Assembly (NCBI GenBank): GCA_014529385.2 | Contig: CM043944.1 | Coordinates: 94,136,476 to 94,200,475 of the forward strand | Direction of reading: 5' to 3' | Source of the DNA: Adiantum capillus-veneris | Lineage: Eukaryota > Streptophyta > Polypodiopsida > Polypodiales > Pteridaceae | DNA length: 64,000 nucleotides | In this document: piece after piece, positions 1 through 10,856 of the stretch | Numbering within the stretch: position 1 is the first letter of the stretch | Layout: every line of letters begins with the position of its first letter | The notes under the pieces: model-generated | What the model was told of the DNA's origin: nothing | The model's database searches: none | What the model saw: only the letters and a program-made list of their open reading frames with translations | Position numbers and translations under genes: made by a program

Positions 1-760
1 ACGAGCCTATTTTGGAGAGGCTTGTTTGAAAACATGGGCACCACGCTCAAGTTTTTATCCTCATTTTATCCACAAACTGATGGGCAGTCAGAAGAAGCTA
101 ATTCTATTGTCTTAGATCTACTGAAATGTTATGTGTCAGATAATAAGGGCAAGTGGAACAATATCTACCTATGCTTGAGTATGCATACAACGATACGGTG
201 CATTCGTCAACAAGCAAGGCATCTTTTGAGATTGTTGAGGGTGGCAAAAAGGTTCCTCTTATTTTGCACACAAAAGACAAAATTTTCTAGGAGATCGTTA
301 TTTGAGAATATGGATGGAATGTATAAGAAGATCAAGCTTGCCTTGGAGAAGACTCATGCAAAGCAGAAAAGGGTTGCTGATAGTCACCGTTGTGAATTGT
401 TGTTTTCACTTGGTGATTGGGTACTCTTACCGTTTGAAAAGGCAAGGTAAAGAAGATGACGAGCAAGGAAAGGTTGTTTGCGAAGCTCAGCATGTGCTAC
501 TATGGACCTTTTCAAGTACTTGAGAAGATCAGCGATGCTGCTTATAGGCTGAAATTGCCTTATACTTGGAAGAATCTAATGCTTTTCACGTGAGTCTTCT
601 GAGAACCTTCGTGGGTGATGTGCCAGAAGATATACCTGATGAGGGATCAACCAGAAGCTGAGGAACTTGATGAGATGTTGGTACCTGAGCAGGTTTTGGC
701 ACATAAGGAAGGAAAAGTTAAGGGACAGTCACATATGAAATGTACTAGGGGAAGGTAGGG
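1..760 (+). pseudogene. Ty3/gypsy integrase C-terminal half and chromodomain-like tail, decayed
   Basis: The plus-strand reading from about base 10 gives the end of a gypsy integrase core. It shows a GLFENMGTTLKF stretch, then the YPQTDGQSEEAN block that carries the catalytic Glu, then a KRVADSHR..LFSLGDWVLLPFEKAR segment typical of the linker before the chromodomain. From 440 on the frame breaks several times. Around 640-720 the words PEAEELDEMLVPEQVLAHKEGK match the start of a chromodomain as seen in the intact copies further right. The element is cut off by the window edge, so its 5' part cannot be judged. It runs opposite to elements A, B and C, so it belongs to a separate, older insertion. 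Confidence 0.8.
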
Positions 761-942
761 CAATCACCAAACAAACATACAAATGGGGGAGAAACCTTAC
801 AATCCCATAAATATGTGAAACTCCACTATTTGGCCCAAAATGACCAAACGGAGCCACCTAAAAGGATTCAGCCATGCACTCTACATACAATGCATTGGGC
901 GCCTAGCTTGGAACTACCACTGGCCATACAAGAATGCCAAAA
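761..942. other. Short unassigned stretch left of element B
   Basis: No gene or recognisable repeat. Before B inserted, this stretch was contiguous with 26257 onward, because B carries the duplicated target CAAAA at 938-942 and 26252-26256. It may be part of the same old copia remnant seen at 26300-26407, but no second LTR copy is visible to prove that. Confidence 0.4.
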
Positions 943-1251
943 TGTTAGGTGCAGCGGAATGAATGTTGTATTCTCTCATGATTAGTGATCTTTATTGCTC
1001 AAGGTTCCTTTTAGTTCTTAGGGAAAGAGAGAGCTTTCCGTCTTGTAGAGTGCTGTGGTCACGAACAAAGTGAGTGGATATTGTGCGTGCAAATGAATGA
1101 GACTGAGAGAAGGAGAGAGAAGAGATACGACACCGAGAGGTTTGTAAAACCCTCCTCCGAAGGCCCCACCCTCGTCGGTGAGAGTGGTCTAACTTGATTG
1201 CACAAAGGTGTACAATGCGAATGCAATGGACTGATGCAATGGGACTATGCC
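943..1251 (-). repeat. Element B left LTR, segment 1 of 3
   Basis: Begins TGTTAGGTGC and matches 25094-25400 of the right LTR with about five substitutions by eye. It stops at ATGCC (1247-1251), where element A inserted. Confidence 0.93.
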
Positions 1252-2168
1252 TGTCACAAAACGGGAGCGTACACGAGCACTTGAAAATCTGTCGCTCCTT
1301 GCTCGGAAAAGCGACCTCCGTACTCCGTCGTCACACGAACACTCGCAAATTCCCGTCGCCACACTTTGCTCCAAAAACCTCAGCGCTGGCACTTCTGCTA
1401 CTCCTTGCGATGATGAAAACTTGTACGCTTGCTGCCTTTTTATAGACCCTTGCACCCGGCAGAAATAAGGCCCGAAAGCAAAAGCTCTGGCGCTTCTAGA
1501 GAGAGGAGAGAGAGAGATCGCTGTTTTCAGCCTGTCCGTACCATGTTTTTGCGTAGGATTTTGGGGCCTCTGCTTTATTTTATTAATAAAGGGCTGCCCA
1601 CTTAAAAGTGGGCGGCCAAAAGTGGGCGGCCAAACTTTAAAATAAAGTGTGAACCTGTTCAAACTTAAAAATCCACTCAGCGAGTTAAAATCGATGCTAC
1701 ACAAACACATTCCAGGCGTCCCCGGGTGCAGTACACAGGCACAGATGCAATGCAAACACAGATTCCTCGTGGGAAAGCGTCTACCCTCCCGCGAATGTCC
1801 TGCTTTTCGTAAAAAGCTTCTTTGAACTCATCTTTCTTCTTGTGCTTGCGTTCTTACGTGTATTCTTTTTACTAGCTCGGATTTCCTCCTTGACCTACGG
1901 AATGCCCCCTTTTGATGCACCCGTCACCCATCATGTGACGCATCAGGGACACCCATATCCCGGTCTCTTCCACCGAACTTACGGAAACTCCTTCACGATG
2001 TTTTCCCGTCACCCATCAAATGACACACCAGAGTTGTCCGTTCTTGATGGCTTTTCCTGTAGCTACAATATTCCAACTTATAATAGTTCTAGTGCGCATA
2101 TTAAAATATCCTAATTTCATTAAATGAAATTAATTCATGAAAACAAGAAAATAGTCCAGTTAGCTACA
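1252..2168 (-). repeat. Element A 3' LTR (left)
   Basis: 917 bp, starting TGTCACAAAACGGG and ending TTAGCTACA. It is 16 bp longer than the right copy because of a 14-bp repeat of a hairpin arm (about 1607-1632) and one extra AG unit. A polypurine tract (TCCCTCTGG on the plus strand) follows at 2169. The 188-aa open frame on its minus strand is not a gene: it lies wholly within LTR sequence. Confidence 0.95.
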
Positions 2169-2180
2169 TCCCTCTGGCTT

Positions 2181-2768
2181 CTAAACAGTTGTCCTCAACT
2201 GTAGTGCTTGTATATATACCTCCAGTATCTCGAGATAAGCTGCTAATTCCTGCTCAGTCATCCACTGAGCATCTAAGTTCGAATAATTCTTAAACTTAAC
2301 CAAATACTTCCGTGTTATCTTTTTGGACTTGAGGGGCCGCTCTTGATAACTTACTATCTGCTCTGGTTGGAGTATTTCTTCTGTTTCCTTAACCTCAGGA
2401 GGTTCCTCAGCACTAGGCTGACTCGGAGGCGGTCCCACATACGGCCGGAGTAAACTGACATGGAAAGCATTATGGATCCTCCAATTACGCGGTAGCTCTA
2501 ATCGGAATGTGACATCATTCACTTGCTTAGTGATCTTAAACGGCCCATAATAACGGGTAGAAAGTTTTACCACCTTCCCCTTATGAGACGCTTGTTTCTT
2601 AAGTCTTGCCTTCTCAAACTTGAGTAAGACTAACTCTCCGACTGTTAAGTCTAGATTCCTCCTGTGCTTGTCTGCAGCTTTCTTATGCTTTTCTCTGAGA
2701 GCGTAGAATAGCTCTCCTAACTTGCCCGTAGGCTGTGCCCAAATCCCGGACAAATTCATCTGCTGCAA
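2181..2768 (-). pseudogene. Element A: integrase C-terminus and chromodomain
   Basis: The 195-aa frame starts in the integrase tail ([25 protein letters not shown]) and continues through [18 protein letters not shown] and [15 protein letters not shown], standard landmarks of chromovirus integrase. It ends in a chromodomain at about residues 130-190 ([29 protein letters not shown]). Chromodomains of this class bind methylated histone H3 and steer integration to heterochromatin; that is family knowledge, not seen here. The frame differs from the preceding integrase frame, so there is an indel near 2700-2760. The stop lies 12 bp before the polypurine tract, as in element C. Confidence 0.88.
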
Positions 2769-3609
2769 AGATCTTATCCTTAGTTAAAAGGATCGGTGGA
2801 AGCAAAGGCTTACCATAGAGAATCTCAAAAGGTGCTTTCCTCGTCGATGAGTGTATGGTATTGTTATACGCATACTCGACAAGGGGCAAATATTTCTCCC
2901 AGTCATATTGCCGATCTGACACATAAGCTTTTAACATATCCAATATTGTGGAATTGGCTATCTCACTTTGCCCGTCCGTTTGAGGATGGTAGGTAGACGA
3001 AAAATTCAACTTCGTACCAAGATTATCCATCAAGGCACGCCAAAAATTTCCTGTCATGCGAGGATCTCGATCACTCACAATAGACTTAGGCATTCCATGA
3101 TGCTTAAAGATCTGTGCTAGAAAGACCCTAGCCATATGATCTGCTTTGATCGTTTTCTTGACTGGTATAAAGTGTGCTTGCCTGCTAAACCTGTCCACAA
3201 TGGTCCAGATCGCGTCATTTCCAGTCTGAGTTCTAGGGAGGTCCATGATGAAGTCCATGGCAATACTTTCCCAAGGTTCATTAGGCACAGGCAAAGGTTG
3301 TAGCAACCCAGGCGTCTTATGCCGATCGTACTTCACTTTTTGGCAAACCAAACATTCCCTGACATACTTATCAATGTCTGCTTTAAGGCTAAGCCAAAAG
3401 AAATATCTTTCCATTGCTAAGGTCGTAGGGAGAATACCCCGATGACCCGCATAAGGCGGAGCGTGTGTTTCATCCATGATCTTCTTTCTTAATGGTTCCG
3501 CCAGACATATGGCTTGATGGTGATAGAGATAACCATCCCGAATGGAATGGGGAAACTCAATTCTCTCCACGATGTAGCTTTCCCCAAACGGTGGAGAAGT
3601 CTGGATCAT
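2683..3609 (-). pseudogene. Element A: integrase zinc-binding and catalytic core
   Basis: A 308-aa frame. The HHCC zinc-binding module is visible (HAPPYAGHRG ... CLVCQKVK). The catalytic core follows with first Asp in SIAMDFIMDLP, second Asp in VSDRDPRM and the Glu in TDGQSEIAN, so the DDE triad is intact. It corresponds to the middle of the 709-aa pol frame of element C. The frame differs from the RNase H part (3557-4549) and from the chromodomain part (2181-2768), so two indels flank it. It has no use as a free-standing gene. Confidence 0.88.
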
Positions 3610-4594
3610 TCGGATACAAATTCGGTAGTGCTTCTAATTCTTGGTGATACACCGAAGTGATAGCGTTCACCCTTGGTCGCCTAGACAATGCGTCCGCAAC
3701 CACATTCTTACTCCCAGCTGTGTGAAGGATCTGGAAGTGAAACATAGACAAAAAGTTTGCCCATCTCATCTGCTTCTCGGATAGTTTCCTTTGCGTAAGA
3801 AAATACCGCAAACTCTGGTGGTCAGTCTTGATCACAAAATCCGCTCCTAGAAGATAGTGCTTCCAGTTGGATAAGGCGTGAATCACAGCCGTAAGTTCCT
3901 TTTCGTAGATTGATGCATGCAACTCTGCATCCTTAAGGTGTCTGCTTTCGTAGGCCACTACATGGCCTTCTTGGTTTAGCACTGCTCCGATGCAATCGCC
4001 TGAAGCATCGCAGTGAACCTGAAATGGTTTCCTTAAGTCAGACACTATCAAAATAGGTCCATGGCTTAGCAAGTACTTGAGCCGATCGAAAGCTCCTTGT
4101 TGTCTCGATCCCCATCTAAAAGGAATCTTCTTCTTTGTCAAATCATGAAGTGGTCCTGCTACATGGGCAAATCCTCGGACAAACCTTCGATAATACGAAC
4201 ATAATCCTAGGAAGCTATGTACATCATGTACCGTAGTGGGAATAGGCCAATCTTCTACCACTCGGATCTTGGCAGGATCCATACTCACTTGATTGTGAGA
4301 GACTATATGGCCGAGATACTGTATCTCTGAGAGAAAGAACTCGCTCTTCTTTGCATTCACATGCAACTCATGCTTTCGCAATTCTTGAAACACTAGGTCC
4401 AAGTGCTTCCGATGTTCCTCTTCTGACTTAGAGAAGATGAGTATGTCGTTAAAGAATACTCCCGTAAAGGCTCGATACGGGCTGAAAATGCGGTCCATCA
4501 TGCGATTGAACGTCGCAGGAGCATTGGTCAAGCCGAAAGGCATTACCAAGAATTCATATAGTCCAAAGGTTGTGCGGAAAGGAGTCTTATGGAC
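3557..4594 (-). pseudogene. Element A: second half of RT, and RNase H
   Basis: Continues the RT that element D splits at 4595-4599. It starts with FGLYEFLVMPFGL and NAPATFNRMMDRIF. The catalytic box reads FFND instead of FFDD (codon AAC near 4450). The connection domain (YLGHIVSHNQVSMDP, FLGLCSYYRRF) and RNase H follow. RNase H residues are present: Asp in HCDASGD, Glu in YEKEL, Asp in TDHQSLR and Asp in VADALSRR. The loss of the first metal-binding Asp of RT would be expected to abolish DNA synthesis; element C keeps FFDD at the same place. Confidence 0.88.
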
Positions 4595-4599
4595 ATCCT

Positions 4600-4884
4600 T
4601 GTTAGGGAATAAAGGCCTAAGTGCCTTGTACTTATTAACTTATAAGTTAAAAGTCTTATAAGTGAGGGGGCCCAAGTGTGAATGGCCCCCTAGTCACTTA
4701 CTCATATACTCAAAGGTCAAGCCCAAAATAAAGAAAATTGTGACTTTTCCCAAACTTCTACGAGCGTTCTCTCTCTCTCTCTCACGTTTTCTCTCTGCGT
4801 GAGCTTCTTCTGCGCCACTCTCCTCTTCTCCTTCACTCTCATTGCATAGGATAGCAAGTGGGCTCTCTCTCCTGCTACCCTACA
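4600..4884 (+). repeat. Element D 5' LTR
   Basis: Starts TGTTAGGG and ends CCCTACA. It contains a perfect 16-bp palindrome at 4635-4650, a stem-loop at 4661-4698 and a short CT repeat near 4769-4782. Confidence 0.96.
4661..4698 (+). promoter_or_regulatory. Stem-loop in element D LTR
   Basis: The arm AGTGAGGGGGCC (4661-4672) pairs with GGCCCCCTAGTCACT (4684-4698), leaving a 3-nt bulge. It is retained in the right LTR at 9680-9717. It could act in the RNA (packaging or 3'-end formation), but the sequence shows only the structure. Confidence 0.5.
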
Positions 4885-4886
4885 CA

Positions 4887-4898
4887 TGGTATTAGAGC
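4887..4898 (+). promoter_or_regulatory. Element D primer-binding site (tRNA-iMet type)
   Basis: TGGTATTAGAGC follows the LTR after a 2-bp spacer. The canonical plant site is TGGTATCAGAGC, so one position differs. Confidence 0.9.
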
Positions 4899-5438
4899 TT
4901 TAGGGTTTCCAAGAGAGCCATTTTCGCAACACAGATCAGAATTCTGTTCTTGCTCGCTGCGGGAAGGATATTCAACCGTTTTCGATCAACTCTGTCGCGA
5001 AGGGATCCTCTCACCGTGTAGAATCGACCTCCGGTGTCAGTTTCCCCAAAATTAGGGTTTCAAAAACTGGCGAACAACAGCCTATTTCTGCTGAAATTGA
5101 CCAATTTCGGGGTCAGTTTGATGCAATTTCATTAGGGCAAGTCTCACAGGTCAATCTTACAGGTGTTTCCACCAACGAGGTTCTGAAAATTCAGCAAAAC
5201 AGGTGTTTACAGGTCTGTTTTTGCCCTAAAACAGGGAATTTCAGCAAGCAAATGATGTATACACCTTGTGGAAACCTTTGGTAAGGGTTTGGCAGTGAAT
5301 GTACGCCGTTTTTGGGGTGATTTCGCGTGAAATTTGCTCGCTGTTTTTCTGTAACAGCAAGCTGTTTTTGCCCGATTGCGCACATTTGGGCGTGTTTAGG
5401 TCGGCAAAACAGGGTTTCAATGCTTGCAATCACTCAGA

Positions 5439-8400
5439 ATGGCTTCTAGCAGTGAAAGTGGCAATTTGTTGCACATTCGCAAGCTTGAAGGGGCCCATAA
5501 CTTTGCTATATGGAAGAAGCAATGTTATAATGTGATGTTGCAGAAGAAATAGGCGAAACCTATTAAGTTACAGGGTGTGAAACCGGATGATATGGAGGTT
5601 GAAGAATGGGAAGAAGTGGACGAGTTGGCTCGCTCCACGATCATGCTTTCGGTGTCTGACAATTTACTCTTCAATGTAGAGAATGAGCAGACAGCATGGG
5701 GCATGTGGAAGCGTTTAGACGAGTTGTATGCACAGCAGAGTGCTGCCAGTAAAGTGTATTGGCTTAAGAAGCTTATGGATCTCCGCATGAAGGAGGGCAC
5801 GCACATGTCAGTGCACCTCAATGAATTCAATTCTATTTTCAGCCAACTGACAGAGCTGAAATTCACGATTGATGAGGAGTTCAAAGCTACTTTTCTGCTA
5901 TGCACATTGCCCGAGAGTTGGGATGTATTCCGGACAGCTCTTAGTAACTCAAGTGCGTCACTTAAGTATGCAGATGTAGAGAGTTCTCTCTTGATGGAAG
6001 AGATGAACAGGAAGAACACCACAGGTGGGTCTTCTAATGCATTGCACTTGAGAGGCAGGTCTCAACAGAGGGAGAAATCTGACAGTAAGGACAGGGCACG
6101 CAGCAAATCTCGTAGGAAAGATGTTGTGTGTCATCATTGTGGAAAGAAAGGGCATTATAAACGGGAATGCTATGAGTGGAAGAAAGAGAAGAACAAGGGT
6201 GCTGAAACTGATGCAAAGGACAAGGGACATGCCAAGAAGAGCACTGTGTTGATTGAGGAAATCAATGTTGCTAGTAGTTGTGACAGTGACAGCAGCACTG
6301 ATGTACTCAATGCCTCTTCTGTGGATGCACATACCCTTGCTATGGGTTCTGATGTGGACATGTATACTTGGATTCTTGATTCAGGTGCCTCCTTTCATGT
6401 AACACCTCATAGGGATTGGTTTACACAGTACTCAGGTGAGGTGCAGGGCACTGTTTATTTGGGAGACAACTATGCATGTGACATTGCAGGTATTGGCAGT
6501 GTCCAGTTTTCCTTTGCTGATGGTATGACTTTTGTTTTGCACAAAGTGCGCCATGTGCCACAACTCAAGAAGAGTTTGATTAGTACAGGGCAGCTAGATG
6601 ATGCAGGCTATCACACCACTTTTGGTGATAGCAAGTGGAAAATTTGTAAAGGGGCCCGGATTGTAGCCAAGGGTTGTAAATCGGACACTTTGTATCCTTT
6701 GCATGTATCTAGTGTGCGTGACCATGTTGTCGCCGTAACCGAGCAGCCAAGTGTTTCTTTGTGGCATGGCCGGTTGGGACACATGAGTAAACGAGGAATG
6801 GAAACTCTGTCTCGTTGTGGTTATTTGCCGTGTTTGAGGTATGCTGATTTTTCTCATTGTGAGCACTGTATTTATGGTAAGCACAGTCAAACACCGCACA
6901 AAAGGTCTCTTTCTTTGAAGTCTGACAGGTTGGACTTAGTGCATTCCGATGTATGTGAAATGCCACAGTTGTCCTTAGGGGGAAAGAAATATTTTGTCTC
7001 GTTTATCGATGATGCTACACGTAAGGTGTGGGTGTATCCAATACGTGCTAAAAGCGATGTTTTGGATACTTTCAAGAAGTTTCTTGCGTTTGTTGAGAAT
7101 CAAACTGACAAGAAGCTTAGGTCTTTGCGCTCAGACAATGGGGGGGAGTATGTATCAAAAGCATTTATTGACTTTTGTGCTACTAAAGGTATTAAAAGAG
7201 AGCTCACGGCTCCTTTTAATCCCTCTCAGAATGGAGTTGCAGAGAGATTGAACCGGACTATCCAAGAGAAAGTTCGGAGTATGCTATCACATGGTGCATT
7301 ACCTCATGGTTTTTGGGCAGAAGCTGTGCAAACAGCTATTCACTTGATTAATCGCTCACCTAGCAAGGCTTTGGGTGGAAAGGTGCCTGAGGAGGTGTGG
7401 TCTGGCAAGCCACCCTCATATGCACATTTAAGAGTGTTTGGTTGTGAGGCCTATGTTCACATCCGGAGTGAACTCCGCACCAAACTAGAACCAAAGTCTC
7501 ATAAATGCATTTTCCTAGGATATGGTGAGGATGGTGAAATGGGGTATAGATTATGGGATCCCGCATTACGGAAAATCATACGCAGCAATGATGTCATCTT
7601 CAATGAGAATTGCATGCACAAACAGCCCACAAAGGTCGAGGAAGTGCGCCGGGTTGTTTTTCGTGAAGATGTTACATATGGACAGCCAAGAAGGCCCAAT
7701 GTTCAGCAGCCTTTACATGCTGAAAATGGTGCTGAAAATCAGCCATTAGCTGCTGAAAATCAGCCCCAACAAGTTGCCATTGATGCACCACCGGTAGGGG
7801 AACAGGTTGATGCTCCTAGACCGCCCGTTGTTGCGATGCAACCGGCTGAACAGCCTGCTGTTTTTGATGGTTTACAGGTTGAAAATCCACCTGTTATGGA
7901 TCATTGGGTGCGTAGGTCTACTCGGGTGACAAGGCTCCCCGATAGATATGAACCGTCTTTGGACTATGTCATGCTTACTGATTGTGGTGAGCCGTCTTGC
8001 TATAAAGAGGCTATGCAACGGGAAGACAGTAAGAAATGGTTCAAAGCAATGGTTTCGGAAATGCAGTCTTTGGAGAAAAACCATACATGGGACTTGGTTG
8101 ATTTGCCTAAAGGGCATAAGGCTCTGCCATGTAAATGGGTTTACAAGACCAAGGTCACATCTGATGCTTCTTCTAAGTACAAGGCACGTTTGGTTGCTAA
8201 AGGGTACAAGCAAAAGCATGGTGTTGATTTTGATGAGATTTTTTCTCCTGTTGTAAAGCTTGCCACATTACGTCTTGTTTTAGGCCTGGTTGCTTCTGAA
8301 GATATGGAGTTAAAGCAAATGGATGTCAAAACAGCGTTTTTGCATGGCGATTTGCTTGAGATGATCTATATGATGCAGCCAGAAGGTTTTGTGTCAAAGG

Positions 8401-9539
8401 GGCAAGAGAAGAAAGTATGTAGACTCTTGAAGAGCTTGTATGGTTTGAAACAGTCTCCCCGTGCATGGTATCACAAGTTTGATACATTCATGAGGTCTCA
8501 AGGATACAAAAGAAGTAATTCTGATCACTGTTTGTATATCAAAACGGCAAGTGATGGATCTCTTCTATTGCTGATTTTGTATGTTGATGACATGCTTATT
8601 GCGGGTAAAAATGTCACGGAGTTGGATGCATTACAGCAAAGCTTAAAGAATCGCTTTGACATGAAGGATCTTGGTGATGCTAATCATATTTTGGGCATGC
8701 GTATCTCTCGAGATAGACCCAACAGGCGTCTGTATCTATCTCAACGAGATTATGTTAATAAGGTGCTACATCGTTTTCATATGGATGGGGGAAAGGCACT
8801 TGGTACTCCGCTGCCTCCATATGTAAAACTGACTGCACATGACTGCCCAAACACAGATGATATGCGGGCTGAAATGGCCAAGATTCCTTATGCATCAGCC
8901 GTTGGCAGTTTGATGTATGCTATGGTTGCTACACGTCCGGACATTGCATTTGCGGTGGGAGTGGTAAGCAGGTACATGAGCAATCCTGGCAAAAAGCATT
9001 GGGAAGCAGTGAAGTGTATCTTGAGATACTTGAAAGGCACTAAAGACTTGTGCATTTGTTTTGGGAAGAGTGAGCCATCTGTGCATGGCTTTACAGATGC
9101 AGATTTTGCTGGACATCCAGATTGCAGGAAGTCTACCTCTGGATATGTGTTTACATTCACAGGAGGTGCAGTTTCTTGGATTTCTAGACTGCAAAAATGT
9201 ATTGCTTTGTCTACCACTGAGGCTGAGTATGTGGCTGCCACTGAGGCATGCAAAGAAGCTTTGTGGCTCATGCGTTTGGTAGAAGAGCTTGGCATTAAGT
9301 CACCGGTTCCTGTGCTACACTGTGATAGTCAGAGTGCTATTATGCTTGCAAGGAATCCTGTTTTTCATGCCAAGACAAAGCACATAGAGGTGAAGTATCA
9401 TTTTATCAGAAGTGTGCTTGATGACAAGAGCATTACACTTGTCAAGGTGCACACAGATGACAATCCTGCAGATCTTTTGACCAAGAGTCTTCCAGCAGAG
9501 CGGTTTGCATATTGCCGACAGATGATGGGTGTTGGATGA
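5439..9539 (+). pseudogene. Copia gag-pol polyprotein with one premature amber codon
   Basis: The natural start is probably ATG 5439 (MASSSESGNLLHIRKLEGAHNF, a copia gag N-terminus). After 37 codons a TAG at 5550 interrupts the frame; the same frame is then open from 5553 to 9539. Residues counted from Met 5577: zinc knuckle CHHCGKKGHYKREC 185-198; protease DSGAS 268-272; integrase zinc module from about 397 (HGRLGH) to 432 (CEHC); integrase D458, D520, E556 (DX35E); RT YVDDM 1002-1006; RNase H Asp 1174 (TDADFAG), then STTEAEY, HCDSQSA and DLLTKSLP. All catalytic residues are present. The length (1366 codons) is normal for copia. Only the amber codon stops this from being an intact coding element, unless it is read through. 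Confidence 0.95.
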
Positions 9540-9618
9540 GTAAGTGCATGATCAGCTGATGTATCATAGTTAGTTGATTCTTTGATCTCCCAAGGTACAT
9601 TGCCTTTAGGTGGGAGGT

Positions 9619-9783
9619 TGTTAGGGAATAAAGGCCGAAGTGCTTTGTACTTATTAACTTTTAAGTTAAAAGTCTTATAAGTGAGGGGGCCCAAGTGTGA
9701 ATGGCCCCCTAGTCACTTACTCATATACTCAAAGGTCAAGCCCAAAATAAAGAAAATTGTGACTTTTCCCAAACTTCTACGAG

Positions 9784-9842
<59 letters not shown>

Positions 9843-9941
9843 GTTTTCTCTCTGCGTGAGCTTCTTCTGCGCCACTCTCCTCTTCTCCTTCACTCTCATT
9901 GCATAGGATAGCAAGTGGGCTCTCTCTCCTGCTACCCCACA
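9619..9941 (+). repeat. Element D 3' LTR
   Basis: Same as the 5' LTR except for about four substitutions and a CT tract expanded by 38 bp (9784-9840). The polypurine tract lies just before it. The minus-strand arginine/glutamate-repeat frame here is a translation of the CT tract, not a gene. Confidence 0.96.
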
Positions 9942-9946
9942 ATCCT

Positions 9947-10843
9947 CAGGGGCGATCCGTATCTGATGATACCCACTCTTCAAGTCTATGCGACTAAAGA
10001 CACTTGCACCTTGCAACTTATCAAGTATATCATCAATCCGAGGGATCGGAAAGCGATTCTTGACCGTGATCTTGTTTAAAGAATGCACATTCGAAACGTG
10101 CCATCTTTCTTCTGAACCAGTAGAACTGGAGAGCAGTAGGGTGAAGCACTTGGCCGTACTAACCCTTTCTCTAGAAGCTCGTTGACTTGCTTCAAAATTT
10201 CCTCTTGCTGAGCAAGACTCACCCGATAAGGGGGTTTATTGGGAGGCGAGCTACCCGGTATGAGATCTATGCGGTGATCTTCTGGGCGTACCGGAGGTAG
10301 TTCATCAGGGAGTGTTTCCTTGAAACAATCTTTGTGCTTTTTAATAAATTGAAAACACTTAATTTTCAAACTAGAGAGTGAATCCCCACTGGTTTTATCC
10401 TTCTCACGTGCAAAAATCAAGTAAGCAGAAACACACTTCTTCATTTCTTTCTTAATGGAGATATGACTCACAATTGGGAACTGCCAATCTCCTACTTCAG
10501 CATGAATCTTTATTTTCTTATCCCCATGATCAAAAGTGAGGGTCTTTTCCACATAATCGGGGACAGGTGTCATGTGGAAGTGCCATGGCATACCCAAGAT
10601 GATATCACATCCCTCGATGGGTGCTATCAAAAATGATTCGCGGTCCTTGTACTCGCCAATCCGAAGATTGAGTTGTCCTTGCACGGGAGTTGCATTGGTT
10701 GTCAACCCCTCAAATGCCGATCCGGATGTAACCGGTGTGCCAAGCTGAGTCACTGTGAGGCACAAACGTTCTGCAATATCCGGGGAGATGAAGTTATCCG
10801 TGGATCCTGGATCATAAAGAATCAGTACTCGTTGGTTGTTCAA
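9947..10843 (-). pseudogene. Element A: protease and first half of RT
   Basis: The frame begins just after gag, on a TTG codon (10843). The protease motif is DPGSTDNFIS, followed by GCDIILGMPWHF. RT begins [26 protein letters not shown] and reaches [10 protein letters not shown]. There a deletion of roughly ten bases near 10075-10090 removes the DYRSL part seen in element C and shifts the frame. The next frame then gives [19 protein letters not shown] and [18 protein letters not shown] up to the point where D inserted. Gag and this frame differ by one position, so pol expression would have needed frameshifting, or the offset is decay; element C has both in one frame. Confidence 0.87.
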
Positions 10844-10856
10844 AGACCCCAGCCCT

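Larger units (their letters stand above)
4600..9941 (+). mobile_element. Element D: nearly complete Ty1/copia retrotransposon inserted in element A RT
   Basis: LTRs lie at 4600-4884 (285 bp) and 9619-9941 (323 bp). TSD ATCCT is at 4595-4599 and 9942-9946. The PBS is at 4887-4898 and a polypurine tract (TAGGTGGGAGG) lies at 9607-9617. A single polyprotein frame runs 5439-9539 with one in-frame TAG. The empty target site can be read in element C at about 17835 (CACATCCTGAGG), which confirms the boundaries. The LTRs differ by about four substitutions plus a CT-repeat length change, so D is a recent insertion and the youngest layer on the A branch of the stack. Confidence 0.97.

Noticed and set aside
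1189-1755. 188-aa minus-strand open frame
   Set aside because: It lies almost entirely in the left LTR of A, and a shorter version occurs in the other LTR (12172-12489). Base composition and repetition fit LTR sequence, not a gene.
9736-10088. Minus frames with long Arg-Glu repeats
   Set aside because: Translation of the CT microsatellite in the LTR of D, fused by chance to a real RT stretch of A.
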